The position numbers and the translations under genes are program-made. From Candidatus Lustribacter telmatis (GTDB lineage Bacteria; Vulcanimicrobiota; Vulcanimicrobiia; Vulcanimicrobiales; Vulcanimicrobiaceae): a DNA stretch of 60,011 nucleotides. The notes under the pieces were generated by a model. It was not told the DNA's origin. It did not search any database and saw only the letters and a list, made by a program, of their open reading frames with translations. The stretch is taken from contig PLRU01000016.1 in NCBI GenBank assembly GCA_003164045.1, forward strand, positions 8,637-68,647. Reading direction: 5' to 3'. Shown one piece after another: positions 34,802 through 43,886 of the stretch. Each line of letters starts with the position of its first letter. The stretch's first letter is position 1.

Positions 34802-36250
34802 TTGGACTACGTGGACGCGGGCGTCATTCCGTTCCACACGCCGGGCCACAAGCAGGGCATCGGGATGGAGCGCGCGTTCCGCGATTTCGTCGGCGACAAC
34901 GTGCTCGCGATCGACCTCACGCAGATCCGCGGACTCGACGATCTCTTGCAGCCCGAGGGTCCGCTGGTCGAAGCGCAAGAGCTGGCGGCCGACGCGTTCG
35001 GCGCCGAGCATACATATTTTCTGATCAACGGTTCGACCAGCGGCAACCAGTGCATGATGATGACCGCGCTGAACCCGGGTGAGAAGATTGCGATCCCGCG
35101 CAATTCGCACAAGAGCGCGATGGGCGGCTTGATCATGAGCGGCGGCTATCCGGTGTGGATGAAGCCGGAAGTCGACGAAGATCTGCACATGGACCACACC
35201 GTCACGCCCGAGACGGTGCGCGCGACGATGGTGGAACATCCGGACATCAAGGCCGTCTACGTGGTGAGTCCGACGTATTACGGCGTCGCTGCGGATCTCG
35301 TCGGCATCGCAGCGGTCGCGCACGAGTACGGCGTTCCGCTACTCGTCGATGAGGCGTGGGGCCCCCACTTTCACTTCCACCCGGCGCTGCCCGCCTCGGC
35401 AATGGAAGCCGGCGCTGATATGTGCATCAACTCGACGCACAAGATGCTCGGTTCGCTCTCGCAAACCGCGATGCTGCACGTGCAAGGCACGCGCATCAAG
35501 CTCGACCGGCTCAAAGCCGTCTACAAACTGTTCCTCTCGACGTCACCCAATCTCGTGTTGGTCGCCTCGCTCGACGTGGCGCGTCGTCAGATGGCGCTCG
35601 ACGGACCGGCGCTGCTCTCGCGCACGATCGAAATCGCCAACGATACGCGCCGGCGGCTCAACGATATTCCGAACGTGTATTGCTTCGGCGAAGAACTTGA
35701 AGGCCGGCCGGGCGTGTTCGACCTCGATCCGACGAAGGTGACGATCACCGTCAAACGGCTCGGCTACACCGGCTACGAAGCCGAAGAGATCTTGCGCCGC
35801 CGTTACAACGTGCAGTGCGAACTTGCGGACCTCTTCAACACGCTGGCGCTGTTCACGATCGGCACGACCCCCGACGCCGCCGACGAACTCGTTTACGGCG
35901 TGCGCGAACTCTCGCGCGAAGACCGGCCGGTCGACATCTTCTCGCCCTCGGGCGTGCTCGACGCGCGCATCAAGCGCGGTACCTACAAGCTCCCGCGGAT
36001 CCCGCCCTTGCGCATCCTACCGCGCGAAGCGTTTCTCGCGCGCACCGAATTCGTGCCGTTCAAGAAGAGCGCCGGGCGGATTTGCGCCGAGGTCATCACG
36101 CCGTATCCGCCGGGCATCCCGGTCATCTCGCCCGGTGAAGAGATCACGCGCGAGATCATCTCGTATCTCGAACTGGAGAAAAAGGCCGGCGTCCGCATGC
36201 AAGGCCCCTACGACGGCGACCTCAAGCAAATCCGCGTCGTCGTCGAGTAA
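34802..36250 (+). CDS. Orn/Lys/Arg decarboxylase, group I (PLP)
   Basis: 482 aa counted from TTG 34802. Motifs: GVIPFHTPGHKQG, FLINGSTSGNQCMMM, NSHKSAMGGLIMSG, VDEAWGPHFHF and the PLP lysine in STHKMLGSLSQTAML. A C-terminal domain (PPGIPVISPGEEI) completes the short SpeA/YaaO-like type. It decarboxylates arginine, lysine or ornithine; with SpeD and SpeE in the window, arginine to agmatine is plausible. The conserved lead-in APYFQVLLDYVDAG begins upstream of the TTG, in frame, where no ATG or GTG exists, so the true start is uncertain and probably near 34720-34780. Confidence 0.9.
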   Translation: MDYVDAGVIPFHTPGHKQGIGMERAFRDFVGDNVLAIDLTQIRGLDDLLQPEGPLVEAQELAADAFGAEHTYFLINGSTSGNQCMMMTALNPGEKIAIPRNSHKSAMGGLIMSGGYPVWMKPEVDEDLHMDHTVTPETVRATMVEHPDIKAVYVVSPTYYGVAADLVGIAAVAHEYGVPLLVDEAWGPHFHFHPALPASAMEAGADMCINSTHKMLGSLSQTAMLHVQGTRIKLDRLKAVYKLFLSTSPNLVLVASLDVARRQMALDGPALLSRTIEIANDTRRRLNDIPNVYCFGEELEGRPGVFDLDPTKVTITVKRLGYTGYEAEEILRRRYNVQCELADLFNTLALFTIGTTPDAADELVYGVRELSREDRPVDIFSPSGVLDARIKRGTYKLPRIPPLRILPREAFLARTEFVPFKKSAGRICAEVITPYPPGIPVISPGEEITREIISYLELEKKAGVRMQGPYDGDLKQIRVVVE

Positions 36251-36261
36251 TCGTCGTCGTG

Positions 36262-37761
36262 CTAGCCCAGCGGTAGCCAGCGGCGGCCTTCTTGCTCCAA
36301 TAACGCCGCGGCGGCGTCGGGGCCGTCGCTGCCGGGACGGTATTCGAGGATGTCGTCGCGCGAAGTCTTCCACGCTTCGAGGACCGGTTGGACGGCGGCC
36401 CAGCTTGCGTCGACCATGTCTTCGCGTTGGAAGAGCAGCGTATTGCCGGTCATCGCGTGATAGAGCAGCGTCTCGTATCCCACCGCGGGCGGTTCGCTGA
36501 AGAAGTCTTTGTACGCGAAGCTCGTGCGCGCATCGCCCATGCGCAGCACCGGCCCCGGTTCCTTCGCGCTGAACGTCGCCGTGAAGCCTTGATCCGGCGC
36601 GATGCCCAGCGTGAGCACGTTGGCCACCGGCTTGATATCGGGAGCGTCGGGAAATTGGCGTTGCGCCGAGGGGCGGAACGTGATGGCAATCGTGGTGAGA
36701 TGGCGTGCGAGGCGTTTGCCCGTGCGAACGTAGAACGGCACGCCCGTCCAGCGTGGGTTGTCGATGTGGACGCGGAGCGCCGCGTAGGTCTCCGTGCGCG
36801 AGTCGGCGGCGACCTTGTCTTCACTGCGATACGCTAAGACGGCCTTACCGTCCATCGCTCCGGCACCGTATTGTCCGCGCGCGGCGTCGTCCGGTGCGAT
36901 CGGCCGGATCGCGTCGAGCAGCTTTACTTTTTCGGTGCGCACCGCCTCGGCGTCAAAGGAGCCCGGCGCTTCCATTGCCGTCATGGTCAGCAAGCTGAAG
37001 AGATGGTTCGGGACCATGTCGCGCAGCGCGCCGGTCGCTTCGTAGAACGCGCCGCGTTCTTCGATGCCGAGCGTTTCGGCCGCGGTGATCTGAACCGAGT
37101 CGATGTACTCGCGCGACCACATCGGCTCGAAGATACCGCTGCTGAAGCGCAGCGGCATGATCCCTTGCACCGGTTCTTTGCCGAGAAAATGATCGATGCG
37201 GAAAATTTGCGGTTCGCCGGCGACCTTGAGGATGCGCGCGTTGAGCGTTTGGGCCGACGGCAGGTCCGAACCGAACGGTTTCTCGATCACGAGCCGGCGA
37301 AACGCGCCGTCCGATTCCTTCAACAAACCCGCTCTCCCGAGGTGTTCGGCGATGGTGCCGAAGAAGCGGGGCGCAACTGCGAGATAGAAGATCACGTTCC
37401 CGCCCAGGCGTTCGGCGAGCTTTGCGTAGTCGCCGGCATTCTCGAAGTTGAAGACGGTGTATTCGAGCCGCCGCGCGATCCAGCCCCAGGTCGCTTGATC
37501 GATCTTATCCGGATGAAACTCGGCGCCGGTGCTTTTGGTGAAGCTCTGCAACGCATCGTTGAGTTCGGTGCGCCAGCTGTCGGTCGTGCGATCGTTGTGA
37601 TCGAGGCCGATGATCTTCAGCTTATCGTCGAGCAGCTTGCTGCAGGCGAGGTTGTAGATGGCCGGCATCAGGAGGCGTTTGGTGAGATCGCCGACCGCAC
37701 CGAAAACGGCGATCGTACACGGCGGCGCTGCTTTAGTGGATTCCACGCTTTGTTCTTCCAC
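36262..37761 (-). CDS. zwf: Glucose-6-phosphate 1-dehydrogenase
   Basis: 499 aa, full length. NADP-binding FGAVGDLTKRLLMPAIYNL at the N-terminus, VIEKPFGSD, the active-site motif RIDHFLGKEPVQ, PNHLFSLLTMTAMEAP and YVRTGKRL. It makes 6-phosphogluconolactone and NADPH at the entry to the pentose phosphate pathway. GTG start 21 bases after a small CPCC-motif gene, on the same strand as an amidohydrolase. Partners such as pgl or gnd are not adjacent. Convergent with the decarboxylase. Confidence 0.96.
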   Translation of the reverse strand: MEEQSVESTKAAPPCTIAVFGAVGDLTKRLLMPAIYNLACSKLLDDKLKIIGLDHNDRTTDSWRTELNDALQSFTKSTGAEFHPDKIDQATWGWIARRLEYTVFNFENAGDYAKLAERLGGNVIFYLAVAPRFFGTIAEHLGRAGLLKESDGAFRRLVIEKPFGSDLPSAQTLNARILKVAGEPQIFRIDHFLGKEPVQGIMPLRFSSGIFEPMWSREYIDSVQITAAETLGIEERGAFYEATGALRDMVPNHLFSLLTMTAMEAPGSFDAEAVRTEKVKLLDAIRPIAPDDAARGQYGAGAMDGKAVLAYRSEDKVAADSRTETYAALRVHIDNPRWTGVPFYVRTGKRLARHLTTIAITFRPSAQRQFPDAPDIKPVANVLTLGIAPDQGFTATFSAKEPGPVLRMGDARTSFAYKDFFSEPPAVGYETLLYHAMTGNTLLFQREDMVDASWAAVQPVLEAWKTSRDDILEYRPGSDGPDAAAALLEQEGRRWLPLG

Positions 37762-37782
37762 GAAAACGGCGGCATGTAAACA

Positions 37783-38154
37783 TTAGAAGGTCGCGTCCAA
37801 CAGACGTACGGACGTTGCGAGGCCGGGATGCGCGCTCGCGGCGTAGCCGATCTCGAGCGTCCCCGTGATCTCGAATATGCGGTCCGGCGCGTGCGCATCG
37901 AGCGCCATGGGCGCGCGCAAGCGCACGAGGGCGAGATCGTCGCCGTAGCTCGGTTCGCCGCTGCAACAGGGACAGTAGCGCAGTGAGCCGCGCGCAAACG
38001 CGTAGTCGCGCTCGCCGGAAGAGAGCGGTCCGTACAGGTACCCGCGAACGGTCACGCGCTCGCCCGCACGCGCAGCGACGTCCGGGGCGATCTCGACGCC
38101 GAAGAAACCGCTCGAAGCAAATACGTCGTCGAACGTCAGCGCCGTGGCGTTCAT
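37783..38154 (-). CDS. Small protein with CPCC motif, unknown function
   Basis: 123 aa. No family recognised. It has GERVTVRGYLYGPLSSGERD, then RYCPCCSGEPSYGDD, whose Cys pair could bind a metal, and a beta-rich C-terminus ending in EITGTLEIGY. No signal peptide. The ATG overlaps the amidohydrolase stop (ATGA). The beta pattern around VRGYLYG resembles an OB-like fold, but this is only an impression. Confidence 0.65.
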   Translation of the reverse strand: MNATALTFDDVFASSGFFGVEIAPDVAARAGERVTVRGYLYGPLSSGERDYAFARGSLRYCPCCSGEPSYGDDLALVRLRAPMALDAHAPDRIFEITGTLEIGYAASAHPGLATSVRLLDATF

Positions 38155-39893
38155 GCTTGGTACACGACGGCGCCGTCGAGTACGGTCATCGTGCAGTGCA
38201 GATCGCGAATGCGATCTTCCGGGATCGTGAGATAGTCGTCGGAGAGCACGGCGAGATCGGCGAGTTTGCCGGGTTCGATCGAGCCGAGCTTGTCTTCGAC
38301 GAAGTCGACGTCGGCGCTGCCCATCGTGTAGAGCCGCAGCGCTTCTTGGCGCGAGATGCGTTCGTCCGGACCGAGCGGTCCCGTGATCTTGCCCTTGATC
38401 TCGACCTTGCGCGTGACCATCCACCAGAGCGACACGTACGGGTTCCAGTGCGCGACCGGCGCGTCGGTGCCGCCGCCGGTTGGAATGCCGCGCGAGATGA
38501 TCGACTTCACCGGCGTGCAGTAGCCCGCGCGCTGCTCGCCCCAATACCGCAGGCAGTTGTTGGCCAGCCGCACGGATTGATCTTGGACCGTTACGCGGAT
38601 GCCGAGCGCCCGGATTCGGTCGAGCGCTTCGGGCTTCGCGAGCATGGCGTGCAAGATCGCCCAGCGCATCTTGCCGATCGGATACTTCTCGGCCACTTTC
38701 TCGTAGAGGCCGACGAGTTTGTCGACCGTCGCATCGCCGACGGCGTGCACTTGATACTGCCAGCCGCGTTCGGCGGCGAGCATGAACATCTCGAGCGCTT
38801 CGTCTTCACCGCCGGCGGGGAGCAGCAATTTGCCATGAAAGTTCGGGTCGGTCTGTTCGCCTTCGACGACGTTGTATTTGTCGTACATGTACGCGCCCTC
38901 GATGCCGCCGTCGAAGAGCGTCTTGAAACCGCCGATGCGCAGCCAGTCATCGCCGAAGTTCGGCGCGAGCACCGACGAGCGTGCTTCCACGTCGGCCAGG
39001 CTGAAGCCCCACTGCATGATGCGCAGCCGCTGCTTGAGCTCTTTGTTCTTCCAGAGTTCCATATACGCGGCGATGTCGTCGGGCGTCGCGCCGGGTTCGG
39101 TCGTCGAGGTGATGCCGAGTGCGGAGAGCATCGAGCCGGATTGTTTGAGCCCGTCGATCAGGCGTTCGCGCGTTACCGGCGGCAGCAGCTTGCGCACCAG
39201 GTTCATCGCCGGACTCTCGATCAAGAACCCGGTCGGTTCGCCGTTCGCATCGCGGACGATGACGCCGCCCTTCGGATCGACGGTGTCTTTGCTGATACCG
39301 GCGAGTTTTAGCGCGAGCGAGTTCGCCACCGCAACGTGTCCGCCGCGTGGGATGAAGACCGGGTTTTGCGGCGAGATCGCGTCGAGCTCTTGGCGCGTCG
39401 GCATGCGGCCCTCGGCAATCTGTCCTTCGTGCCAGCCCGATGACGCGATGACCCAATCGCCGGGTTTTGTCGCGGCGACGCGCTTGGCAAGCGCCGCGTT
39501 GACCGCGGCCAGCGTGCGCGCGTCTTCGAGCGCCACATTGAAGATGTCGCGCGCAATCGAGAGCGCGTGCAGGTGGCTGTCGCGCAATCCCGGGATCACC
39601 GTTGCACCTTTGAGATCGATCGTGCGCGTTGCTTTGCCGGCGAGCCCGCCGATCGTCGCGTTCGAACCAACCGCCAGAATCGTGTTGCCTTTGATCGCGA
39701 CGGCTTGCGCGATGCTGAAGGCACGGTCGACGGTTACGATCTTGCCGTTGCGCAGAATGAGGTCGGGCTCGGCAATTGCCGCCGCCGCCGCGCTGCCGCG
39801 GCTAAACGGCGCGCTCAAGCCCGCCGCCGCTGCCGCGAACAATCCGAGAACGTTGCGTCGCGACCGGCGCCCCAAACGCCCAACATGTACCAC
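38151..39893 (-). CDS. Exported amidohydrolase, YtcJ-like
   Basis: About 580 aa from GTG 39893, which has GGGAGGGGG (39899-39907, read on the minus strand) 5 bases upstream. A twin-arginine-like leader GRRSRRNVLGLFAAAAAG suggests Tat export. The metal-dependent hydrolase core has VIPGLRDSHLHAL (metal His pair), PVFIPRGGHVAVANS, QYQVHAVGDATVDK, GGTDAPVAHWNPY and a final PGKLADLAVL. This amidohydrolase_3 group acts on N-acyl or cyclic amide bonds; the substrate is unknown. First gene of a probable operon with the CPCC protein and zwf. Confidence 0.88.
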   Translation of the reverse strand: MVHVGRLGRRSRRNVLGLFAAAAAGLSAPFSRGSAAAAAIAEPDLILRNGKIVTVDRAFSIAQAVAIKGNTILAVGSNATIGGLAGKATRTIDLKGATVIPGLRDSHLHALSIARDIFNVALEDARTLAAVNAALAKRVAATKPGDWVIASSGWHEGQIAEGRMPTRQELDAISPQNPVFIPRGGHVAVANSLALKLAGISKDTVDPKGGVIVRDANGEPTGFLIESPAMNLVRKLLPPVTRERLIDGLKQSGSMLSALGITSTTEPGATPDDIAAYMELWKNKELKQRLRIMQWGFSLADVEARSSVLAPNFGDDWLRIGGFKTLFDGGIEGAYMYDKYNVVEGEQTDPNFHGKLLLPAGGEDEALEMFMLAAERGWQYQVHAVGDATVDKLVGLYEKVAEKYPIGKMRWAILHAMLAKPEALDRIRALGIRVTVQDQSVRLANNCLRYWGEQRAGYCTPVKSIISRGIPTGGGTDAPVAHWNPYVSLWWMVTRKVEIKGKITGPLGPDERISRQEALRLYTMGSADVDFVEDKLGSIEPGKLADLAVLSDDYLTIPEDRIRDLHCTMTVLDGAVVYQA

Positions 39894-39958
39894 ACGTGCC
39901 CCCTCCCACTCGTCTGCGATGGCGGAAAACTTGCGGCGGCCGTTCAACTTGTCCCGCC

Positions 39959-40738
39959 ATGAGCACGCGTTCCGTAGTCTTTGCGAGTCCCGGCGGTGAG
40001 GCGTTGCAGGCCGACGTGTACGTGCCGGAGTCGGCCACGCCCACGCCCGTCGTCATCGCCGTCCACGGCGGCGGCTGGAAAGTCGGGAGCCGCGATTCCT
40101 ACGGCCATCTCGGGAAATTGCTTTCGGGCCGCGGCTACGCCGTGTTCTCGATCGACTACCGGCTCGTAAAAAAGGAAGCGAACCGGTATCCGGCGGCGGT
40201 CGATGACGTGCGCGCTGCGGTGAAGTACGTGCGCGAGCACGCGGCCGATCTGAACGTCGATCCGAAACGCGTCGTGCTCATGGGCGATTCCGCCGGCGGT
40301 CATCTCGCCGCGCTGGTCGGGCTCACCGAACGTCCTTTGGTGGCGGCCGTCGTCGGCATCTTCGGCGTTTACGATATGGCCGCGCAGTGGCAGCACGATC
40401 TCGTGACGCGGCCCACCGACAACATCTCGCAGATTTTCCTCGGCCCCCACCTCGTTGAAGACCGCAAGCGCTACTTCGAGGCCTCGCCGATCAGCCACGC
40501 GATCACGGCCAATAACGGTCCGGCGTTCTTGATCACGTGGGGCACGCACGACGATATCGTCGATCCGGCCCAATCCGAGGCATTCGTGCTCGCGCTCAAG
40601 CAGTCGGGGTTCTTCGTGCGCACGGTCATCCAGGACGCGCCGCACTTCTGGGCCGGCGACCCCCTCGACGAGGCCGGCAGCCACTCCGCCTTCTTCGCCG
40701 CGCGCCTACTCCGGTTTCTGGACGACCGCTTCCCTTAG
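39959..40738 (+). CDS. Alpha/beta hydrolase (hormone-sensitive lipase-type esterase)
   Basis: 259 aa. Oxyanion motif HGGGW at 36-40 and nucleophile Ser111 in MGDSAGGH. The acid is Asp198 or Asp199 in GTHDDIVDP, and the base is His229 in DAPHFW. No signal peptide is visible, so it is probably cytoplasmic. Natural ester unknown. ATG 39959 is chosen; the frame is open further upstream but only opposite the divergent amidohydrolase. A palindromic repeat follows the stop. Confidence 0.85.
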   Translation: MSTRSVVFASPGGEALQADVYVPESATPTPVVIAVHGGGWKVGSRDSYGHLGKLLSGRGYAVFSIDYRLVKKEANRYPAAVDDVRAAVKYVREHAADLNVDPKRVVLMGDSAGGHLAALVGLTERPLVAAVVGIFGVYDMAAQWQHDLVTRPTDNISQIFLGPHLVEDRKRYFEASPISHAITANNGPAFLITWGTHDDIVDPAQSEAFVLALKQSGFFVRTVIQDAPHFWAGDPLDEAGSHSAFFAARLLRFLDDRFP

Positions 40739-40740
40739 CT

Positions 40741-40793
40741 AGGCGGCTCGGCCGTAGGCCGAACGCGAAGGATTCGCGGAACGCGAATCCACT
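40741..40793. repeat. Dispersed palindromic repeat, copy A
   Basis: AGGCGGCTCGG (40741-40751) begins a hairpin TCGGCC-GTA-GGCCGA. CCGAACGCGA (40759-40768) and a second hairpin, GGATTCGCG-GAA-CGCGAATCC (40770-40790), follow, ending in ACT. A second copy with the same order lies at 56705-56787. Here it sits between the esterase and the importer operon. No T-tract follows. Confidence 0.7.
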
Positions 40794-40857
40794 AGTCAAG
40801 ATGCGGGGCGGCGTGGTTTAATCTTGGACCACGGCCCGTTTATGAGAGGACGCCTTG

Positions 40858-42030
40858 ATGTTGCAGTTCCGCGCGGTTTGTGCCGCGTTCATCGCCCTAT
40901 TGCTGCTCGGCACGAGTGCCTCGGCGGCGGACCCGGTGAAGATCGGGTTCATCACCACGCTCTCGACCTCGGGCGGCTACCTCGGCGAGGATGCACGCGA
41001 CGGCTTTCTGCTCGCGATGGCCGAGGAGGGCGGCAGTTCGCTCGGCGGCGTTCCGGTGAAGCTGCTGGTTGAAGACGACGGTCTGATGCCGGCTAAGGGC
41101 AAGGAGATCGCCGACAAGATGGTGCTCCAAGATAAGGCCACGCTCTTCACCGGCATCATTTATTCGAACGTCGATCTGGCGGTCGTGCCCGGACTGCTGG
41201 CCGGCGGCGCAACGTATGTGAGCCTCAACGCCGCCCCCTCGCAGCTCGCTGGGAAGGGCTGTAACAAGAACTACTTCGTCGTTTCGTGGATGAACGACAA
41301 CCTGCACGAAGCGACCGGTCAATACGCGCAGACGCTCGGCTTCAAGAAGATGGTGCTGCTCGCCCCGAACTATCCGGCAGGTAAGGACGCGATCAACGGG
41401 TTCAAGCGCTTCTATCACGGCACGATCGCCGATGAGATCTACACGAGCCTCGACCAAACGGATTTTTCGGCCGAACTCGCGCGCGTCCGGGCGGACCAAC
41501 CCGATGCCGTGTTCGAATTTTTGCCCGGCGGTCTCGGCATCAACTTTCTCAAGCAATTCTCGCAAGCCGGCCTCAAGAGCAAGATGAAGCTCGTCCTCTC
41601 CGCGGCATCGCTCGAGAGCCGCATCGTCAGCGCGACCGGCGACGACACCATCGGCGTCTACGGTACGGCGCACTGGGTCCAAGATCTCCCGTATCCGGCG
41701 AACAAAAAATTCGTTGCAGGCTTCATTGCCAAATACCATCGCGATCCGACGCCGTACGCGGCGATGGGTTACGACACCGCGCACGAGATCGCCAGCGGAT
41801 TGCGCGCGGTCGGCGGCGACCTGACGAAGGCCGATGCGTTTCGCGCGGCGCTGAAGAAGGCCAACTTCGCCTCCGTGCGCGGCAACTTCCGGTTCGGCAG
41901 CGATCAGGAACCGATCGAAGACTGGTACAGCACGCAAGTCGTGAAGCGCGGGGGAAAGAACGAGATCGTCACGATCGGGAAGGTCGCGCGCGATTTGGGC
42001 AACGCGTACACCTCGCTGTGTCCGCTCTGA
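40858..42030 (+). CDS. ABC transporter substrate-binding protein, LivK-like
   Basis: 390 aa. A signal peptide of about 22 residues (AFIALLLLGTSASA, then ADPVKIGF) and a type-I periplasmic binding fold: LSTSGGYLGEDARDGFLLAM, VPVKLLVEDDGLMP, ADKMVLQDKATLFTG, YAQTLGFKKMVLLAPNYPAGKDA and FEFLPGGLGINFLKQF. The ligand is probably a branched-chain amino acid, amide or aromatic compound. ATG 40858 is set by GAGAGGA (40844-40850). First gene of a complete five-gene importer operon. Confidence 0.9.
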   Translation: MLQFRAVCAAFIALLLLGTSASAADPVKIGFITTLSTSGGYLGEDARDGFLLAMAEEGGSSLGGVPVKLLVEDDGLMPAKGKEIADKMVLQDKATLFTGIIYSNVDLAVVPGLLAGGATYVSLNAAPSQLAGKGCNKNYFVVSWMNDNLHEATGQYAQTLGFKKMVLLAPNYPAGKDAINGFKRFYHGTIADEIYTSLDQTDFSAELARVRADQPDAVFEFLPGGLGINFLKQFSQAGLKSKMKLVLSAASLESRIVSATGDDTIGVYGTAHWVQDLPYPANKKFVAGFIAKYHRDPTPYAAMGYDTAHEIASGLRAVGGDLTKADAFRAALKKANFASVRGNFRFGSDQEPIEDWYSTQVVKRGGKNEIVTIGKVARDLGNAYTSLCPL

Positions 42031-42037
42031 ATCGGGT

Positions 42038-42952
42038 GTGACGCTCGCCCTCGAGCAGACGCTGAACGGCTTGCAGTTCGGCGTCATGCTGTTCTTGCTG
42101 GCGGCCGGCCTCACGCTGGTCTTCGGCATCATGGGCGTGATCAATCTCGCGCACGGATCGATGTACATGATCGGAGCGTACGTCGCGGCTACGAGCGCCG
42201 AGCACGGAGCGCCGTTCGCGGTGGCGGTGCTCGCCGGTGCGGCGGCGGCGGCCGTCGCAGGCGCCGTGGTGGAAGCGGTCGTCGTGCGGCGACTGTACGG
42301 CCGCAATCACCTCGATCAGGTGCTCGCGACGTTCGGCCTCATCCTCATTGCGAACGACGGCGTGTCGATCGTCTGGGGTCGAACGCCGCTGGAAATGAAG
42401 ATCCCCGATGCGCTCGCGGGCGCCGTTCCAATCTTCGATATCAGCTATCCGGTCTACCGGCTGCTGCTCATTGCATGCGGGGTCGCGCTGGCCGTCGCGC
42501 TCGCGTTCTTCGTTGCGCGCACGCGCCTCGGCGCCCTGATTCGCGCTGGCGCAACGCACCGTGAACTCGTCGGCGCGCTCGGCGTCAACATCGTGCAGCT
42601 CAATACGATCGTCTTCGCGCTCGGCGCGCTGCTGGCGGGCGTGGCGGGTGCGCTCTTGGCGCCGATCCTCTCCGTGCAGATCGGGATGGGCGAACAAGTG
42701 CTCATCATGACCTTCGTCGCGATCGTGATCGGCGGCCTCGGTTCGATTCGCGGCGCGTTTGTCGGAGCGCTCGCCATCGGCCTCGTCGATACGCTCGGGC
42801 GCGCCTACATTCCCGTGCTGCTGCGCGCGGTCACGACGCCCGATCTCGCCGATACCCTCGGCGGCGGACTCTCCGCGATCGCGATTTACGTGCTGATGGC
42901 GGTGGTCCTGATCTGGAAGCCGCGAGGACTGTTTCCTGTTTCATCGCGGTAG
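42038..42952 (+). CDS. livH: Branched-chain amino acid-type ABC permease, LivH-like
   Basis: 304 aa, about eight membrane helices. LivH signatures: LNGLQFGVMLFLLAAGLTLVFG, GVINLAHGSMYMIGAYVA, LYGRNHLDQVLATFG, RTRLGALIRAGATHRELVGALG and IVIGGLGSIRGAFVGALAIG. Forms the inner-membrane channel with LivM. GTG start 7 bases after the binding-protein gene and no obvious ribosome site. Confidence 0.92.
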   Translation: MTLALEQTLNGLQFGVMLFLLAAGLTLVFGIMGVINLAHGSMYMIGAYVAATSAEHGAPFAVAVLAGAAAAAVAGAVVEAVVVRRLYGRNHLDQVLATFGLILIANDGVSIVWGRTPLEMKIPDALAGAVPIFDISYPVYRLLLIACGVALAVALAFFVARTRLGALIRAGATHRELVGALGVNIVQLNTIVFALGALLAGVAGALLAPILSVQIGMGEQVLIMTFVAIVIGGLGSIRGAFVGALAIGLVDTLGRAYIPVLLRAVTTPDLADTLGGGLSAIAIYVLMAVVLIWKPRGLFPVSSR

Positions 42953-42971
42953 ATCGCGCCGCGCATCGGCC

Positions 42972-43886
42972 GTGTATCTTGCGACGCTGCTCGTGCTCGT
43001 CGCGATACCCATTCTTGCGGCGATCTTCGGGCAGCCGTTCTGGGTGAATGCGGCGACGCGCATCGTGATCTACGGCATCGTCGCGATGAGCCTCGACCTG
43101 ATCGTCGGCTACGGTGCGATGGTCAGCTTCGGTCACGCTGCGTTCTTTGCGCTCGGCGGGTACGTGGCGGGGATTTTGCTGACGAACGGGATCGATTCGG
43201 CGTTCGTCACCTGGCCGGCGGCGATGCTCGCCGCAGCGTTGCTGGCGGCGGGCGTCGGTGCGCTTTCGTTGCGAACGAGCGGCGTGTACTTCATCATGAT
43301 CACGCTCGCGTTCGGCCAGATGGTGTACTACGCGTCGGTCGGCCTGAAAATGTTTGGCGGCACCGACGGGCTGCCGGTGCCGGCGCGCAGTACGTTGCCG
43401 CTGATCGATTTGCGCGACGCGACGGTGTTCTACATCGTTTGCACGGTCGTGCTCGTCGCGTTCTTCGTCATCGCGTCGCGCTTGGTCGAGTCGCGCTTCG
43501 GCATGGTGGTGCGGGGCGCGGCAGAGAGCGAACGGCGTATGACGGCGCTGGGATTCCCGGTCGCCCGCTACCGGCTCGTCGCGTTTGTGATCGCGGGGGC
43601 GGTTGCGGGTCTCGCCGGCGCACTGTGGGCCGACTTCTCGCGCTTCGTCAGTCCCGATATGGCTTCGTGGACGCGCTCGGGCGAGTTTCTCGTGATGGTC
43701 ATTCTCGGCGGCATCGGGTCGCTGGCCGGCGGGTTGTACGGCGCCGCGGTACTGACGGGCTTCGAATCACTGTTCTCGGGCTTCACCGAGCATTGGATGC
43801 TGGTGCTCGGCATCGTGCTCATCTTGATCGTGCTCTTCGCAAAGCGCGGCATCTACGGCGTGCTGGCCGGCCGGCGCCATGACTGA
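42972..43886 (+). CDS. livM: Branched-chain amino acid-type ABC permease, LivM-like
   Basis: 304 aa membrane permease. LivM features: AMSLDLIVGYGAMVSFGHAAFFALGGY in the membrane core, LRTSGVYFIMITLAFGQM, FGGTDGLPVP, RFGMVVRGAAESERRMTALG and VMVILGGIGSLAGGLYGAAV. GTG 42972, 19 bases after livH. The end overlaps livG by 8 bases. Confidence 0.92.
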   Translation: MYLATLLVLVAIPILAAIFGQPFWVNAATRIVIYGIVAMSLDLIVGYGAMVSFGHAAFFALGGYVAGILLTNGIDSAFVTWPAAMLAAALLAAGVGALSLRTSGVYFIMITLAFGQMVYYASVGLKMFGGTDGLPVPARSTLPLIDLRDATVFYIVCTVVLVAFFVIASRLVESRFGMVVRGAAESERRMTALGFPVARYRLVAFVIAGAVAGLAGALWADFSRFVSPDMASWTRSGEFLVMVILGGIGSLAGGLYGAAVLTGFESLFSGFTEHWMLVLGIVLILIVLFAKRGIYGVLAGRRHD

